From: Sphingobacterium corticibacterium
Lineage (GTDB): Bacteria; Bacteroidota; Bacteroidia; Sphingobacteriales; Sphingobacteriaceae
Direction: 5' to 3'
DNA length: 64,000 bases
NCBI RefSeq assembly: GCF_004208525.1
Contig: NZ_SGIT01000001.1
Coordinates: 124,001-188,000 of the forward strand
Shown here in pieces: positions 34,303 through 44,378 of the stretch (positions within the stretch are counted from its first letter, which is position 1; every line of letters begins with the position of its first letter). Made by a program: the position numbers and the translations under genes. Below the pieces are notes generated by a model, which saw only the letters and a program-made list of their open reading frames with translations, was not told the origin of the DNA and did not search any database.

Positions 34303-36841
34303 CTGTTGTGTCATTTGATACGCCATTTTCATCCATGTTTTCAACACCGTTTTCCAACTCCTCTTCTTCCTCACGTTCTACTTTGGTAATCGAGGCTATG
34401 GCATCGGTATCTTTCAATGTAATCAGCCGTACGCCTTGCGTTGCCCGTCCCATTACACGAAGAGTATCAACACCTATACGGATAACAATGCCAGATTTGT
34501 TGATGATCATCAAGTCATCTTCATCGGTTACTCCTTTAATGGCAACTAATTCTCCTGTTTTATCCGTAACATTGATAGTTTTTACCCCCTTACCTCCACG
34601 GTTGGTTACGCGGTAATCTTCAATATCAGTACGTTTGCCATAACCTTTTTCAGAAACAACAAGTACTGTTGTGTCCGAATTATCTACAGCAATCATGCCA
34701 ACTACTTCGTCCACATCACTAGCCAATGTAATTCCTCGTACTCCTGTAGCTGTTCTCCCCATCGGTCGTACTGTAGACTCGTTGAAACGTATAGCACGTC
34801 CGGAGCGCAGTGCCATGACGATTTCGCTATTCCCGGTTGTTAAACATGCCTCCAGCAACTCATCGCCTTCGTTGATGTTAATCGCGTTTATACCATTTGC
34901 ACGAGGTCTTGAATACGCCTCTAAAGACGTCTTCTTGATTGTGCCTTTTTTCGTACACATGATAATAAAGTTATTTTCGAGATACTCTTGGTCTTTGAGG
35001 TTAATCACCTTAATAAAAGCTCTGATCTTTTCTTCCTTCGGTACGTTGATGATATTCTGCAACGCCCGCCCACGGGAAGTACGGCTACCCTCCGGAATTT
35101 CAAAAGCACGTAGCCAAAAACAACGTCCGTGATCCGTGAACAATAACAGATAATTGTGTGCGGAGGCCGTGATAATGTGCTCTGTAAAATCCTCGTCTCG
35201 TGTTGTAGAGCCGATGGAGCCTTTACCACCGCGTCCCTGACGGCGATATTCTGTCAGTGGTGTGCGTTTTACATAGGAGTTGTGTGAAATGGTAATCACA
35301 ATCTCTTCATCATCGATGAAGTCTTCCATACGCATGTCCTCAGCAGAGTGTACGATGACGGAACGTCTCTCATCACCATATTTTTCTTTTATCTCCAGAA
35401 GCTCTTTCTTGATTATTTCCATACGTAGGTCTTCATCTGCAAGTATGGATTTCAAATAATCAATTGTTTTCATGAGTTCTGCATATTCCTCTTTGATCTT
35501 ATCACGCTCTAGTCCAGTCAAACGGCGAAGCGTCATATCCAGGATTGCACGTGCTTGGATGTCGGTTAAACCAAATCTACTCATCAAGCCTACACGTGCG
35601 TCTTCTGGTGTATCAGAGTTACGGATAAGTTTAATGACTTCATCAAGATGGTCAAGCGCAATGAGATATCCTTCTAATATATGTGCTCGTTTTTCCGCCT
35701 CTGCTAATTCAAATTTGGTACGCCGAATGACGACTTCATGTCTATGCTCCACAAATTCGTGGATCATGTCTTTCAAGTTCAACAACATCGGACGTCCTTT
35801 TACTAAGGCTATGTTGTTTACCGAAAAAGAGGTTTGTAAAGCCGTATATTTATATAAATTGTTTAATACAACATTTGCGTTGGCTTCCCGTTTGATTTCA
35901 TATACAATTCGGAAGCCTTCTCTATCGGATTCATCCCGAATGGTAGCGATGCCCTCAATTTTTTTCTCATTGACGAGCTCCGCTGTCCGCTCAATCATAT
36001 TCGCTTTATTAACCTGATAAGGTATCTCGGTTACGATAATGCATTCGCGTCCGTTTTTTAGCGTTTCGATTTCGGCTTTGGCACGCATGACGATACGGCC
36101 TCTACCGGTTTCACACGCATCCTTTACGCCATTATAGCCATATATTATACCACCTGTAGGAAAATCTGGTCCTTTGATATGTTGCATCAATTCTGCGACT
36201 TCGATATCGCGATTATCGATATAAGCAACGGTACCATTCACCACTTCAGTTAGGTTGTGCGGTGCCATATTTGTGGCCATACCCACCGCAATCCCGGAGG
36301 CTCCATTTACCAAAAGATTTGGAATACGGGTAGGTAATACCGTAGGCTCTTGTAAGGAATCGTCAAAGTTCAGTTGGAAGTCTACGGTGTCTTTATTGAT
36401 GTCAGAAAGTATCTCCTCCGATAGTTTCTTCAGACGTGCTTCTGTATAACGCATGGCCGCAGGAGGATCGCCGTCAATAGATCCATAGTTACCTTGTCCA
36501 TCTACCAACGGGTAACGCATGCTCCAATCTTGTGCCAGTCGAACCATGGCATCATATACTGAAGAGTCGCCGTGTGGGTGATATTTACCCAACACATCTC
36601 CAACGATACGAGCAGATTTTTTGTAAGGTTTGCCACTCGTTACACCTAGGTCTAACATCCCATATAGTACACGTCTGTGTACAGGTTTCAAACCGTCTCT
36701 TGCGTCAGGTAAGGCACGAGAAACGATGACCGACATAGAATAATCTATGTAGGCAGACTTCATTTGATCCTCGATATTGATTGGAATGATCCTGTCGTTT
36801 GCAGGTACTAGATTGTTTTCGTTTTCTGTTTCTTCAGCCAT
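34280..36841 (-). CDS. gyrA: DNA gyrase subunit A
   Basis: 853 residues from the ATG at 36841 ([10 protein letters not shown]); the longer frame has no GyrA homology. Breakage-reunion domain with catalytic Tyr132 in RYTEARL and the quinolone region [13 protein letters not shown] (Ser93 and Asp97 in place of E. coli Ser83 and Asp87, the drug-sensitive residues). The C-terminal beta-pinwheel includes the GyrA box RQGRGGKG and ends in an acidic tail. A type II topoisomerase that introduces negative supercoils with GyrB, which is not in this window. Confidence 0.96.
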   Translation of the reverse strand: MAEETENENNLVPANDRIIPINIEDQMKSAYIDYSMSVIVSRALPDARDGLKPVHRRVLYGMLDLGVTSGKPYKKSARIVGDVLGKYHPHGDSSVYDAMVRLAQDWSMRYPLVDGQGNYGSIDGDPPAAMRYTEARLKKLSEEILSDINKDTVDFQLNFDDSLQEPTVLPTRIPNLLVNGASGIAVGMATNMAPHNLTEVVNGTVAYIDNRDIEVAELMQHIKGPDFPTGGIIYGYNGVKDACETGRGRIVMRAKAEIETLKNGRECIIVTEIPYQVNKANMIERTAELVNEKKIEGIATIRDESDREGFRIVYEIKREANANVVLNNLYKYTALQTSFSVNNIALVKGRPMLLNLKDMIHEFVEHRHEVVIRRTKFELAEAEKRAHILEGYLIALDHLDEVIKLIRNSDTPEDARVGLMSRFGLTDIQARAILDMTLRRLTGLERDKIKEEYAELMKTIDYLKSILADEDLRMEIIKKELLEIKEKYGDERRSVIVHSAEDMRMEDFIDDEEIVITISHNSYVKRTPLTEYRRQGRGGKGSIGSTTRDEDFTEHIITASAHNYLLLFTDHGRCFWLRAFEIPEGSRTSRGRALQNIINVPKEEKIRAFIKVINLKDQEYLENNFIIMCTKKGTIKKTSLEAYSRPRANGINAININEGDELLEACLTTGNSEIVMALRSGRAIRFNESTVRPMGRTATGVRGITLASDVDEVVGMIAVDNSDTTVLVVSEKGYGKRTDIEDYRVTNRGGKGVKTINVTDKTGELVAIKGVTDEDDLMIINKSGIVIRIGVDTLRVMGRATQGVRLITLKDTDAIASITKVEREEEEELENGVENMDENGVSNDTTDAEENEE

Positions 36842-37102
36842 ATTAAATGTGGTTTCAATAAAACTAAATGTGCCTCTAAAAAAAGATGCACACATCGCAG
36901 CGAAGTTACGATTTTTTTTAATAATCACCGTGCGTTTACGCGTCTAAAATATTGGTGACGGCATACGTTACTAAAATCATGCAAGAAATAAAACGTCTCC
37001 GTTAATTCGTTTGTTGTATGTCATTTTTTTATAAAACAAAAGAAATGTTTATTTATTTCTCAATAAAAGTTTCGGAAATATGAAGAAAATTAAAAAATGT
37101 AC

Positions 37103-37110
37103 TATTTTTG
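37103..37110 (+). promoter_or_regulatory. -7 box of the serC-serA operon
   Basis: TATTTTTG, perfect TAnnTTTG, 29 bases before the first serC ATG. No TTG at the -33 position. Confidence 0.45.
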
Positions 37111-37139
37111 CGATTCATTTATTCACATAAAATAAATTC

Positions 37140-38213
37140 ATGATGAAACACAATTTTGGGGCAGGACCATGCATACTTCCAAAGGAAGTATTTCAAGAAG
37201 CTTCGCAAGCTGTAATTGATTTCAATAACACAGGGCTTTCCATTCTTGAAATATCGCACCGTTCCAAAGAATTTGAGCAAGTGATTCAAGAAGCAGAGGC
37301 TTTAGTACGCGAACTTATGGATGTTCCATCTGACTATTCCGTTTTGTTTTTACAAGGAGGAGCTAGTCAGCAGTTTGCTATGGTTCCGTTGAATCTTTTG
37401 CCCGAAGGGGGGAAAGCGGCATATTTGGATACAGGTGTTTGGGCGACAAAGGCTGCAAAAGAAGCATCTAAGGTAGGGCAGGTAGAGATTGTGGCTTCTT
37501 CATCCGATAAAAATTATACGTATATTCCTAAAGAGTTTTCGGTGCCTTCGGACGCTGCTTATTTCCATTACACATCAAATAACACCATATACGGTACCGA
37601 GGTATTTGAAAAACCTAATGTCAATTTGCCGACGGTGGTTGATATGTCATCGGATATATTGAGTCGTGTAATCAATGTTGCTGATTATGATTTGATATAT
37701 GCTGGAGCACAAAAAAATATGGGACCAGCGGGTGTTACATTGGTTATTGTAAAGAATGATATTTTAGGGAAAGCAGGGCGCACGATACCGACAATATTGG
37801 ATTATGAAGCACATGCAAAGGCGGGGTCACTTTACAATACACCTCCGGTATTCTCTATTTATGTATCGATGTTGAACTTACGATGGTTAAAGGAAAAAGG
37901 TGGTATATCAGTTATTGAACAGGAGAATATCATCAAAGCACGTACGTTATACGATGAGATTGAGCGGAATCCGTTTTTCAGCGGAACAGCCAATGAAGAA
38001 GATCGTTCTCGAATGAATGTGACATTTGTTATGGATACCCCAGAACAGGAAGCTGCTTTCTTGAAACTCGCGCAAGAACGTGGAATGGTGGGCATTAAAG
38101 GACACCGTTCGGTAGGCGGTTTCAGGGCATCGATTTACAATGCATTGGGAATTAGTTCCATCAATGCTCTGGTAGATGTGATGAAAGAATTTGAAGAATT
38201 AAGTAATAAATAA
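37140..38213 (+). CDS. serC: Phosphoserine aminotransferase
   Basis: 357 residues. KHNFGAGPCILP at the start, EISHRSKEF, and the PLP lysine in YAGAQKNMGPAG. SerC converts 3-phosphohydroxypyruvate and glutamate to phosphoserine. A dehydrogenase gene follows after 9 bases, giving two consecutive serine-pathway steps. ATGs at 37140 and 37143 are both possible. Confidence 0.95.
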   Translation: MMKHNFGAGPCILPKEVFQEASQAVIDFNNTGLSILEISHRSKEFEQVIQEAEALVRELMDVPSDYSVLFLQGGASQQFAMVPLNLLPEGGKAAYLDTGVWATKAAKEASKVGQVEIVASSSDKNYTYIPKEFSVPSDAAYFHYTSNNTIYGTEVFEKPNVNLPTVVDMSSDILSRVINVADYDLIYAGAQKNMGPAGVTLVIVKNDILGKAGRTIPTILDYEAHAKAGSLYNTPPVFSIYVSMLNLRWLKEKGGISVIEQENIIKARTLYDEIERNPFFSGTANEEDRSRMNVTFVMDTPEQEAAFLKLAQERGMVGIKGHRSVGGFRASIYNALGISSINALVDVMKEFEELSNK

Positions 38214-38222
38214 TTTATTTAG

Positions 38223-39170
38223 ATGAAGATATTAGCAAACGACGGTATTGATGCAGCGGGTAAGAAGCTGTTGGAAGATGCCGGATTTGAAGTAGATACT
38301 AATCATATTCCGCAAGAAGAACTTGCAGAAAAATTGCAGGCTTATGATGCCATTACGGTACGTAGTGCCACTAAAGTTCGTCAAGCATTGCTTGATGTGT
38401 GCCCGAATATTAAAGCTATTGGTCGTGGTGGAGTAGGGATGGATAATATCGATGTCGATTATGCACGCTCGAAAGGTATCGCTGTTATTAACACGCCAGC
38501 AGCATCATCCTTATCTGTAGGAGAGCTTGTATTTGCACACCTTTTAAATGGTGTGCGCTTTTTGTATGACGCCAACCGCAAGATGCCGGTAGAAGGAAAC
38601 ACGAACTTCGCCGGACTTAAAAAAGCTTATGCAAAAGGTGTGGAGTTGAGAGGGAAAACATTAGGCGTCGTTGGATTTGGAAGAATTGGCCGTGAAACAG
38701 CTAAGGTAGCACTCGGATTGGGAATGGACGTTATCTACACAGATTTATTTGACGGACCGACATCTTTACCGTTGACGTTTTCCGGTGGAGTTCAAGTCGA
38801 TTTGCCGGTAAAACAAGTGACTTTCGAAGATGTGTTAAAGCAATCTGATTTCATTACTCTCCATGTTCCTTTCTTAGATAAACCTGCTATAGGAAAAGAA
38901 GAGTTTGCATTATTGAAAGACGGTGTAGGATTGGTAAATGCGGCTCGTGGTGGTGTAATAGATGAACTAGAGTTAGTTAATGCGCTTGATTCGGGTAAAG
39001 TATCTTTTGCTGCCTTAGATGTGTTTGACAATGAACCAACGCCTAGACAGGAGATTTTGAGTCATCCGCGGATTTCTTTGACGCCCCATATCGGAGCGGC
39101 AACAAACGAAGCACAGGAGCGAATCGGGATCGAATTGGCAACGCTGCTTATAGACGCCCTGAAGAAGTAA
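38223..39170 (+). CDS. serA: D-3-phosphoglycerate dehydrogenase (short form)
   Basis: 315 residues, 2-hydroxyacid dehydrogenase family. The NAD-binding motif is GVVGFGRIGRETA; catalytic residues are in NAARGGVIDE (Arg) and LTPHIGAAT (His). The short form lacks the C-terminal ACT domain, so feedback control by serine may be absent. Co-transcribed with serC; together they make phosphoserine from 3-phosphoglycerate. Confidence 0.9.
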   Translation: MKILANDGIDAAGKKLLEDAGFEVDTNHIPQEELAEKLQAYDAITVRSATKVRQALLDVCPNIKAIGRGGVGMDNIDVDYARSKGIAVINTPAASSLSVGELVFAHLLNGVRFLYDANRKMPVEGNTNFAGLKKAYAKGVELRGKTLGVVGFGRIGRETAKVALGLGMDVIYTDLFDGPTSLPLTFSGGVQVDLPVKQVTFEDVLKQSDFITLHVPFLDKPAIGKEEFALLKDGVGLVNAARGGVIDELELVNALDSGKVSFAALDVFDNEPTPRQEILSHPRISLTPHIGAATNEAQERIGIELATLLIDALKK

Positions 39171-39192
39171 TTCTTCCGCATAAATAATATAT

Positions 39193-39232
39193 GCGGCACA
39201 AAAGCAATGGAAAGCATTTGTGCCGCTTTTTT
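39193..39232 (+). terminator. Terminator after serC-serA
   Basis: 13-base arms (39193-39205, 39214-39226) with one mismatch, ending GCCGC followed by TTTTTT. Confidence 0.75.
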
Positions 39233-39295
39233 GTGTAAAATAGGTACATTTATAGGTTTTTAGAGAGATCGCAATAGATACTATAATTATAAAAG

Positions 39296-40609
39296 ATGAA
39301 AATTCTAAAATTTGGTGGCACATCGGTGGGGAGTGCCCAACGTATTAAAGGGTTGTTGGATATTGTAAACCCTACGGATCGCCAGATTGTTGTATTGTCG
39401 GCAGTAGCTGGTACAACAAATGCATTGGTCGAAATAGGTCATGCCTTTTTAGCGGGAAAGACAGAAGAGGCGTTAGATTTAATCGCGCAACATAAGACTA
39501 AGTACGAGGAATTAATAAAGGAACTTTTTGCTACGGAGCAAGGGCTTGAAAAAGGAAAGAACCTGATTGATTATCACTTTAATTACATTGCCTCTTTGGG
39601 TAATGAGATGTTTACGCCTATCGAGGAAAAAATCACTTTGGCACAGGGCGAACTGTTGTCCACCACCTTGTTCCATTTTCATTTGGAGGAAATCGGCGTC
39701 TCATCGGTATTGTTGCCGGCGTTGGATTTTATGAAAATAGATGAGGACAATGAGCCTATGGTGCCTTATATCGGAGAGAAACTTGCTGCTTTGTTGGCAA
39801 ACTATCCTGATAATACCTTGTTTATTACACAAGGTTATATTTGCCGTAATTCGTTTGGTGAAATCGATAATTTGCGTCGTGGCGGGTCAGATTATACAGC
39901 GTCTCTTATCGGTGCTGCTATCCAGGCAGATGAAGTACAAATATGGACAGATATTGATGGTATGCACAATAACGATCCACGTGTAGTAAAAGGAACGCAA
40001 CCAATCGCACATCTGAGTTTCGATGAGGCCGCCGAGTTAGCTTATTTTGGAGCGAAGATCTTACACCCGCAGAGTGTTTTCCCTGCGCAGCGGTACAATG
40101 TACCTGTGCGTTTGTTGAATACAATGGACCCGCAAGCCGCTGGTACTTTGATAAGCAAAGAGGGGGGGACTAATGGACAAATTAGAGCTATTGCTGCAAA
40201 AGATGGAATTACAGCCATTCATATCCATTCTTCCCGTATGTTACTAGCTTATGGTTTCTTGCGCAAGATATTTGAGATATTTGAACGTTATAAAACACCT
40301 ATCGATATGATTACAACATCGGAGGTTGCTGTTTCATTGACGGTGGACGATACCCGAAATCTGGAAGATATTATCAAAGAAGTAGAAGATTTTGGTTCTG
40401 TACACGTAGATCATGATCAGACTATTGTTTGTGTAGTAGGTGATTTTAGTGCTAATACACATGGCTACGCGGCTAAGGTATTGGATGCGATTAAGCATCT
40501 TCCTTTGCGTATGATTTCTTATGGAGGATCGGATTATAACGTTTCTATTCTGTTGGATGCTAGTCATAAAACGGAAGCACTACGTTCCTTACATAACAGA
40601 TTGTTTTAA
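39296..40609 (+). CDS. lysC: Aspartate kinase, monofunctional
   Basis: 437 residues. N-terminal KFGGTSVGSAQRIK, kinase core with RRGGSDYTASLIGAAI and WTDIDGMHNNDPR, and two ACT domains near the C-terminus (FLRKIFEIFERYKTPIDMI). Catalyses aspartate to aspartyl-phosphate, the entry to lysine, threonine and methionine. No homoserine dehydrogenase fusion. lysA follows after 93 bases. Confidence 0.92.
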   Translation: MKILKFGGTSVGSAQRIKGLLDIVNPTDRQIVVLSAVAGTTNALVEIGHAFLAGKTEEALDLIAQHKTKYEELIKELFATEQGLEKGKNLIDYHFNYIASLGNEMFTPIEEKITLAQGELLSTTLFHFHLEEIGVSSVLLPALDFMKIDEDNEPMVPYIGEKLAALLANYPDNTLFITQGYICRNSFGEIDNLRRGGSDYTASLIGAAIQADEVQIWTDIDGMHNNDPRVVKGTQPIAHLSFDEAAELAYFGAKILHPQSVFPAQRYNVPVRLLNTMDPQAAGTLISKEGGTNGQIRAIAAKDGITAIHIHSSRMLLAYGFLRKIFEIFERYKTPIDMITTSEVAVSLTVDDTRNLEDIIKEVEDFGSVHVDHDQTIVCVVGDFSANTHGYAAKVLDAIKHLPLRMISYGGSDYNVSILLDASHKTEALRSLHNRLF

Positions 40610-40702
40610 GACGTAACGGGTTATTACAAGGGCGATATTTGCAGTCGTCCGTGGAAGAGGAAATAGGGGCAATTGCCAATCATTACAAAGACAAAAGATT
40701 AT

Positions 40703-41881
40703 ATGTTGTTTAATAATAGTCAGCTAGATAGGATCAAAGAATTAGAAACGCCATTCTACTACTACGACCTTAATTTATTGGACGAAACATTAGAGCAAGC
40801 GAAACGTGCGGCAGATAAACGGGGGTTTCATGTGCATTATGCGTTGAAAGCTAACTTTAACGACCGGGTACTATCTGTGATTCAATCCAAGGGATTCGGA
40901 GCCGATTGTGTAAGTGGAAACGAAGTACAAAAAGCAATTGATCTTGGTTTTGCTGCGGATAAAATTACATTTGCGGGTGTAGGTAAATCGGATAAAGAAA
41001 TTATCTTGTCGTTGCGGCATGATATCTTTGCTTTTAACGTCGAATCGATTCAAGAGATGGAAGTCATCAACGAACTGGCGGGTAAGCTCGGTGTTATTGC
41101 CAAGGTGTCATTGCGGATTAATCCAAATGTTGATGCGAACACACATCATTATATCACCACAGGCCTTGATGAGAATAAGTTTGGAGTTCCGACTTCTGAA
41201 TTGGAGCAAGCGGCTTCTGTTATCCGGGAGGCGAAATATGTAGAACTCGTGGGATTACACTTCCACGTTGGCTCCCAGATTACCGATATGAATGTCTTTA
41301 AGAGTCTATGTGTTAAAGTAAATGAGTGGAAAAACTGGTTTGAAGAGCGGGGAACACAAATCAAAGTCTTGAATGTTGGTGGTGGCTTAGGGGTAGATTA
41401 TCAGCATCCGGACGAGAATCCGATTCCTGATTTTGAGACGTACTTTGATATATTTGATAGGTTTTTGGAACGAAATGCGCACCAAGAGGTTCATTTTGAA
41501 TTAGGACGAGCATTGGTAGCGCAATCTGGATCACTTATTACCAAAGTTTTATACACCAAAAGTGGTGTGAAAAAACACTTTTTGGTGGTCGATGCCGGTA
41601 TGACGGAACTGATGAGACCGGCTTTATATCAGGCATATCACAAGATAGAACGTATAGAAGCCGGTGAAGAGGTGGTTATCCCGTATGATGTTGTAGGGCC
41701 GATCTGCGAAAGCTCGGATTGTTTTGGTAAAGAAGTGCCATTGCCGAAATCAGAGCGGGGAGACTTGATTGCTATCCGAACAGCAGGCGCCTATGGTGAG
41801 GTGATGGCCTCGCGCTACAATTTGCGCGATGAGATCCGCTATGTGTATAGCGACGTATTAAATTTATCCCCCTCACTATGA
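40703..41881 (+). CDS. lysA: Diaminopimelate decarboxylase
   Basis: 392 residues from the ATG at 40703 (MLFNNSQLDR). Fold-type III PLP enzyme: cofactor Lys in YALKANFND, HFHVGSQI, VGGGLGVDY, and the active-site Cys in GPICESSDCFG. Last step of lysine synthesis. Follows lysC, so two ends of the pathway are adjacent. tRNA-Lys comes next. Confidence 0.94.
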   Translation: MLFNNSQLDRIKELETPFYYYDLNLLDETLEQAKRAADKRGFHVHYALKANFNDRVLSVIQSKGFGADCVSGNEVQKAIDLGFAADKITFAGVGKSDKEIILSLRHDIFAFNVESIQEMEVINELAGKLGVIAKVSLRINPNVDANTHHYITTGLDENKFGVPTSELEQAASVIREAKYVELVGLHFHVGSQITDMNVFKSLCVKVNEWKNWFEERGTQIKVLNVGGGLGVDYQHPDENPIPDFETYFDIFDRFLERNAHQEVHFELGRALVAQSGSLITKVLYTKSGVKKHFLVVDAGMTELMRPALYQAYHKIERIEAGEEVVIPYDVVGPICESSDCFGKEVPLPKSERGDLIAIRTAGAYGEVMASRYNLRDEIRYVYSDVLNLSPSL

Positions 41882-41921
41882 ATGGGTTTTTGTTTTTCTG
41901 AAAAAAAGAGATGAAGAATGT

Positions 41922-41951
41922 TTGCATTTTAAATCGAAATTCCTACTTTTG
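41922..41951 (+). promoter_or_regulatory. Promoter of tRNA-Lys
   Basis: TTG (41922-41924), a 19-base spacer and TACTTTTG (41944-41951): a textbook Bacteroidota promoter, 44 bases before the tRNA. Confidence 0.7.
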
Positions 41952-41995
41952 CATCACTTCAAACAACGAAGCTCTGCTTTAGAAAAACGAAGTAA

Positions 41996-42068
41996 GATTC
42001 CGTAGCTCAGCTGGTAGAGCAATACACTTTTAATGTATGGGTCCTGGGTTCGAATCCCAGCGGGATCA
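41996..42068 (+). tRNA. tRNA-Lys (anticodon TTT)
   Basis: 73 bases. Acceptor GATTCCG/CGGGATC with a T-G pair, D-arm GCTC/GAGC, anticodon loop CTTTTAA, T-arm CTGGG-TTCGAAT-CCCAG, discriminator A. CCA not encoded. A terminator follows. Confidence 0.96.
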
Positions 42069-42073
42069 CAAAC

Positions 42074-42103
42074 AAAAGCAACTCAAAAAGGGTTGCTTTT
42101 TTT
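42074..42103 (+). terminator. Terminator after tRNA-Lys
   Basis: AAAAGCAAC (42074-42082) pairs with GTTGCTTTT (42092-42100), then more Ts. Confidence 0.8.
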
Positions 42104-42119
42104 GTTATAGCTGGGATGA

Positions 42120-42284
42120 GGACAGAAGGGGAGGCAAACACCACTACCCAACAGTGAAGAATTGCTTATCAAAATTGAAACACACATTGAAAAGGGAGTG
42201 CCAGAGGTACAATGGGCAATTAATTTTACTGCAGCTCAAATCGGAATTTTTGAAGAGAAATATCGTTTGAGATGTATTTCTTAG
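42120..42284 (+). pseudogene. Gene remnant, possible C-terminal part of a HEAT-repeat (DNA alkylation repair-like) protein
   Basis: An open frame without start encodes LPNSEELLIKIETHIEKGV followed by PEVQWAINFTAAQIGIFEEK and a short end (RLRCIS). Codon pattern and helix periodicity look protein-like, and the wording resembles C-terminal helices of small HEAT-repeat alkylation-repair proteins of Bacteroidota. The 5' part is missing, replaced by the tRNA-Lys terminator. The family assignment is tentative. Confidence 0.4.
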
Positions 42285-42366
42285 GTCTGTTGTGGCGTAA
42301 TCAAAAATACATATTGGGAAGTGCCGTCGGGTCTCGAATATATTTTAGTTTTGCGTTTAGCAAAAA

Positions 42367-42801
42367 TCAATTGGCGTAATTAAAAGCACCTTTACGAAGT
42401 TGAATCCCATATTCCAGATAAGCTTTCATACAGTCGAGGAAGTTTCCCCAACCAAATGTGTTGTCGGTAAGCCATTTGATATTTTTCTCGTTTAGTTGTT
42501 TCTCGCCTTCGGTAACTTTTACGACCGTGCTTTTGTCAGGTTGTTCTTCCAATGTAATACGCACGACGGTTTCTTCGTCCCAAACAAATTCTATGAATTT
42601 GTTAGGTTGTACTTCCGTAACTTTCACCGGAAATTTACCTGGGAAATCTCCAAACTCCCATAAAAGTTCTTTACCTGTTTCCATACGACCTGTGCTTTCA
42701 GAAATAAAATACTTCGTCATTTTCTCAGGATTTACTATCGCTTCAAAAACTTCGTGTATCTGTTTTTGGATTTGTAGAGTAGCTTTCGCGGTAAGTTTCA
42801 T
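42367..42801 (-). CDS. SRPBCC (AHSA1/START-like) domain protein
   Basis: 144 residues, one SRPBCC domain (IQKQIHEVFEAIVNPEKMTKY, ELLWEFGDFPGKFPVKV, FGWGNFLDCMKAYLEYG). Family members bind hydrophobic ligands or act as Hsp90-activator homologs; a biological role is not known. No signal peptide. Preceded by about 300 bases without a clear gene (42802-43103). Confidence 0.85.
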   Translation of the reverse strand: MKLTAKATLQIQKQIHEVFEAIVNPEKMTKYFISESTGRMETGKELLWEFGDFPGKFPVKVTEVQPNKFIEFVWDEETVVRITLEEQPDKSTVVKVTEGEKQLNEKNIKWLTDNTFGWGNFLDCMKAYLEYGIQLRKGAFNYAN

Positions 42802-43103
42802 AGCAAATTTTATTTAAATGCGGGGTTCTTCCATAAATTGGAATCCAACAAATGTAAAAAGGCTGTTGTAAACTCAAGTTGCCTTATGGCAAGAAAATAT
42901 TTTCTTTTTTAAATCGCATTTTTTTGCTTCGCTAAATCCATAATCAACAAACATGGCCTTTCTTTCTTCGTAAGCAAATTCAGGTGATCTAGAACGAACA
43001 AGCACAAAAACTGGAAATTGAGACAAAACGTAAATAAATTGATACCGTGTTATTGGAAGACGTATCCATTTTAATTGTACCTTTAATATAAAATAAACCC
43101 AGT

Positions 43104-44321
43104 ATGAAAAGAAGAACATTTTTACAAGCGCTCCAAGTAGGTGTCGCATCAGCTACGCTGTTCAATGGCAAAAGTCATGGAATGGATTTAACTTCACTGA
43201 TAGATAGAACGTCGGCAGACAAGGAATTGGCCTACCATCGAATTCAGGAGATCAAGTTTTCAACAGTAAAGCTGAACTATCCGCGATTAGTCGGGAAAAA
43301 TGCTCGTCTCGACCTCCATGGTTATGGTCCAACTGTCGAGATATGTTGCATAATAACAGACAAGGGTGCTATGGGATGGGCCTCATTACGTGGATCAAAA
43401 CGCGATGCTGAAAAGATAGTAAACGAACTTGTTGGCAAAAAGGTATCGGAGATATTTGCAGCCCATATCGGCACGTTACAGGAAAGATATATTCCCTTCG
43501 ATATGGCTCTTCATGATCTTGCAGGAATCATTTTACAAAAACCTGTATATGCGCTACTCGGAAAAGAAAAGCCCTTTATTACAGACTACTATAGTGGTAT
43601 GATCTATTTTGATGATCTAGAGCCCGCCGAAAAACCTGCCGGGATCGATCGTATATTGGAAGAATGTCGCTATGACTATGGTGTAGGATACAGACAGTTT
43701 AAGTTGAAAATCGGGCGTGGTCATAAATGGATGCCTTTCGAGGAAGGTTTACGACGGGATATCGAAGTTACCAAGGCGGTGAATGAAGCTTTTCCTGATT
43801 GTGAAATCCTAGTAGACGGCAATAATGGATTTTCAGCTGATCAGTTTATTGCATATCTTAAGGGTATATCCGGAACTAAACTGTTTTGGATAGAAGAACC
43901 TTTTCACGAGACCGTTGCGGACTACCAGAAGCTACGCCATTATATACGAGAGGAGGGGATAGAAACATTGTTAGCGGATGGTGAGGCAGATCCTGATCAA
44001 CAATTTTTAAAGGAGCTGATTCAGCAAAAACTATTGGATGTTCATCTAACAGACATTGAAGGACTTGGATTCACCAATTGGCGAAGATTGATGCCCGAGC
44101 TCCAAAAGTTAGGTGCACAGGCTTCACCGCATGCTTGGGGATCACTTCTCAAAACCAACTATACGGCACATTTGGCTGGTGGGTTAGGTAATACGGTTAC
44201 CATCGAAGGGGTAACGAGCTCATCTGATGACGTGGATCTTTCCGGGTACACAATCCGAGACGGTAAATTAATCCCACCATCGACACCAGGTTTTGGTATG
44301 CCGTTGTTGAAGAAAATATAA
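43104..44321 (+). CDS. Mandelate racemase / muconate lactonizing enzyme family protein, exported
   Basis: 405 residues. The N-terminus MKRRTFLQALQVGVAS looks like a twin-arginine signal. The enolase-superfamily core shows KLKIGRG (catalytic Lys), the three metal ligands as VDGNNGF (Asp), WIEEPFHE (Glu) and LADGEAD (Asp/Glu), and a late SPHAWGS. The enzyme probably abstracts an alpha proton from a sugar acid or a similar substrate; the substrate is unknown. A weak promoter (TTG 43053, TACCTTTA 43078) precedes it. Confidence 0.8.
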   Translation: MKRRTFLQALQVGVASATLFNGKSHGMDLTSLIDRTSADKELAYHRIQEIKFSTVKLNYPRLVGKNARLDLHGYGPTVEICCIITDKGAMGWASLRGSKRDAEKIVNELVGKKVSEIFAAHIGTLQERYIPFDMALHDLAGIILQKPVYALLGKEKPFITDYYSGMIYFDDLEPAEKPAGIDRILEECRYDYGVGYRQFKLKIGRGHKWMPFEEGLRRDIEVTKAVNEAFPDCEILVDGNNGFSADQFIAYLKGISGTKLFWIEEPFHETVADYQKLRHYIREEGIETLLADGEADPDQQFLKELIQQKLLDVHLTDIEGLGFTNWRRLMPELQKLGAQASPHAWGSLLKTNYTAHLAGGLGNTVTIEGVTSSSDDVDLSGYTIRDGKLIPPSTPGFGMPLLKKI

Positions 44322-44378
44322 CGGTCGTTATATGGATAGGTTCAATACTTTTGAATTTGCTTACACTGTCGGTTTTAG

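Noticed and set aside
34308..36729. Several long + strand ORFs inside gyrA
   Set aside because: Antisense shadows of gyrA codon bias; Ser/Arg-rich with no domains.
42037..42270. ORF of 77 codons starting in tRNA-Lys
   Set aside because: It begins inside the tRNA and runs antiphase to a more protein-like remnant frame.
42874..43149. Minus-strand ORF of 91 codons
   Set aside because: It overlaps the promoter and start of the enolase-superfamily gene; only its last third reads vaguely like protein, which is not enough to call a gene.
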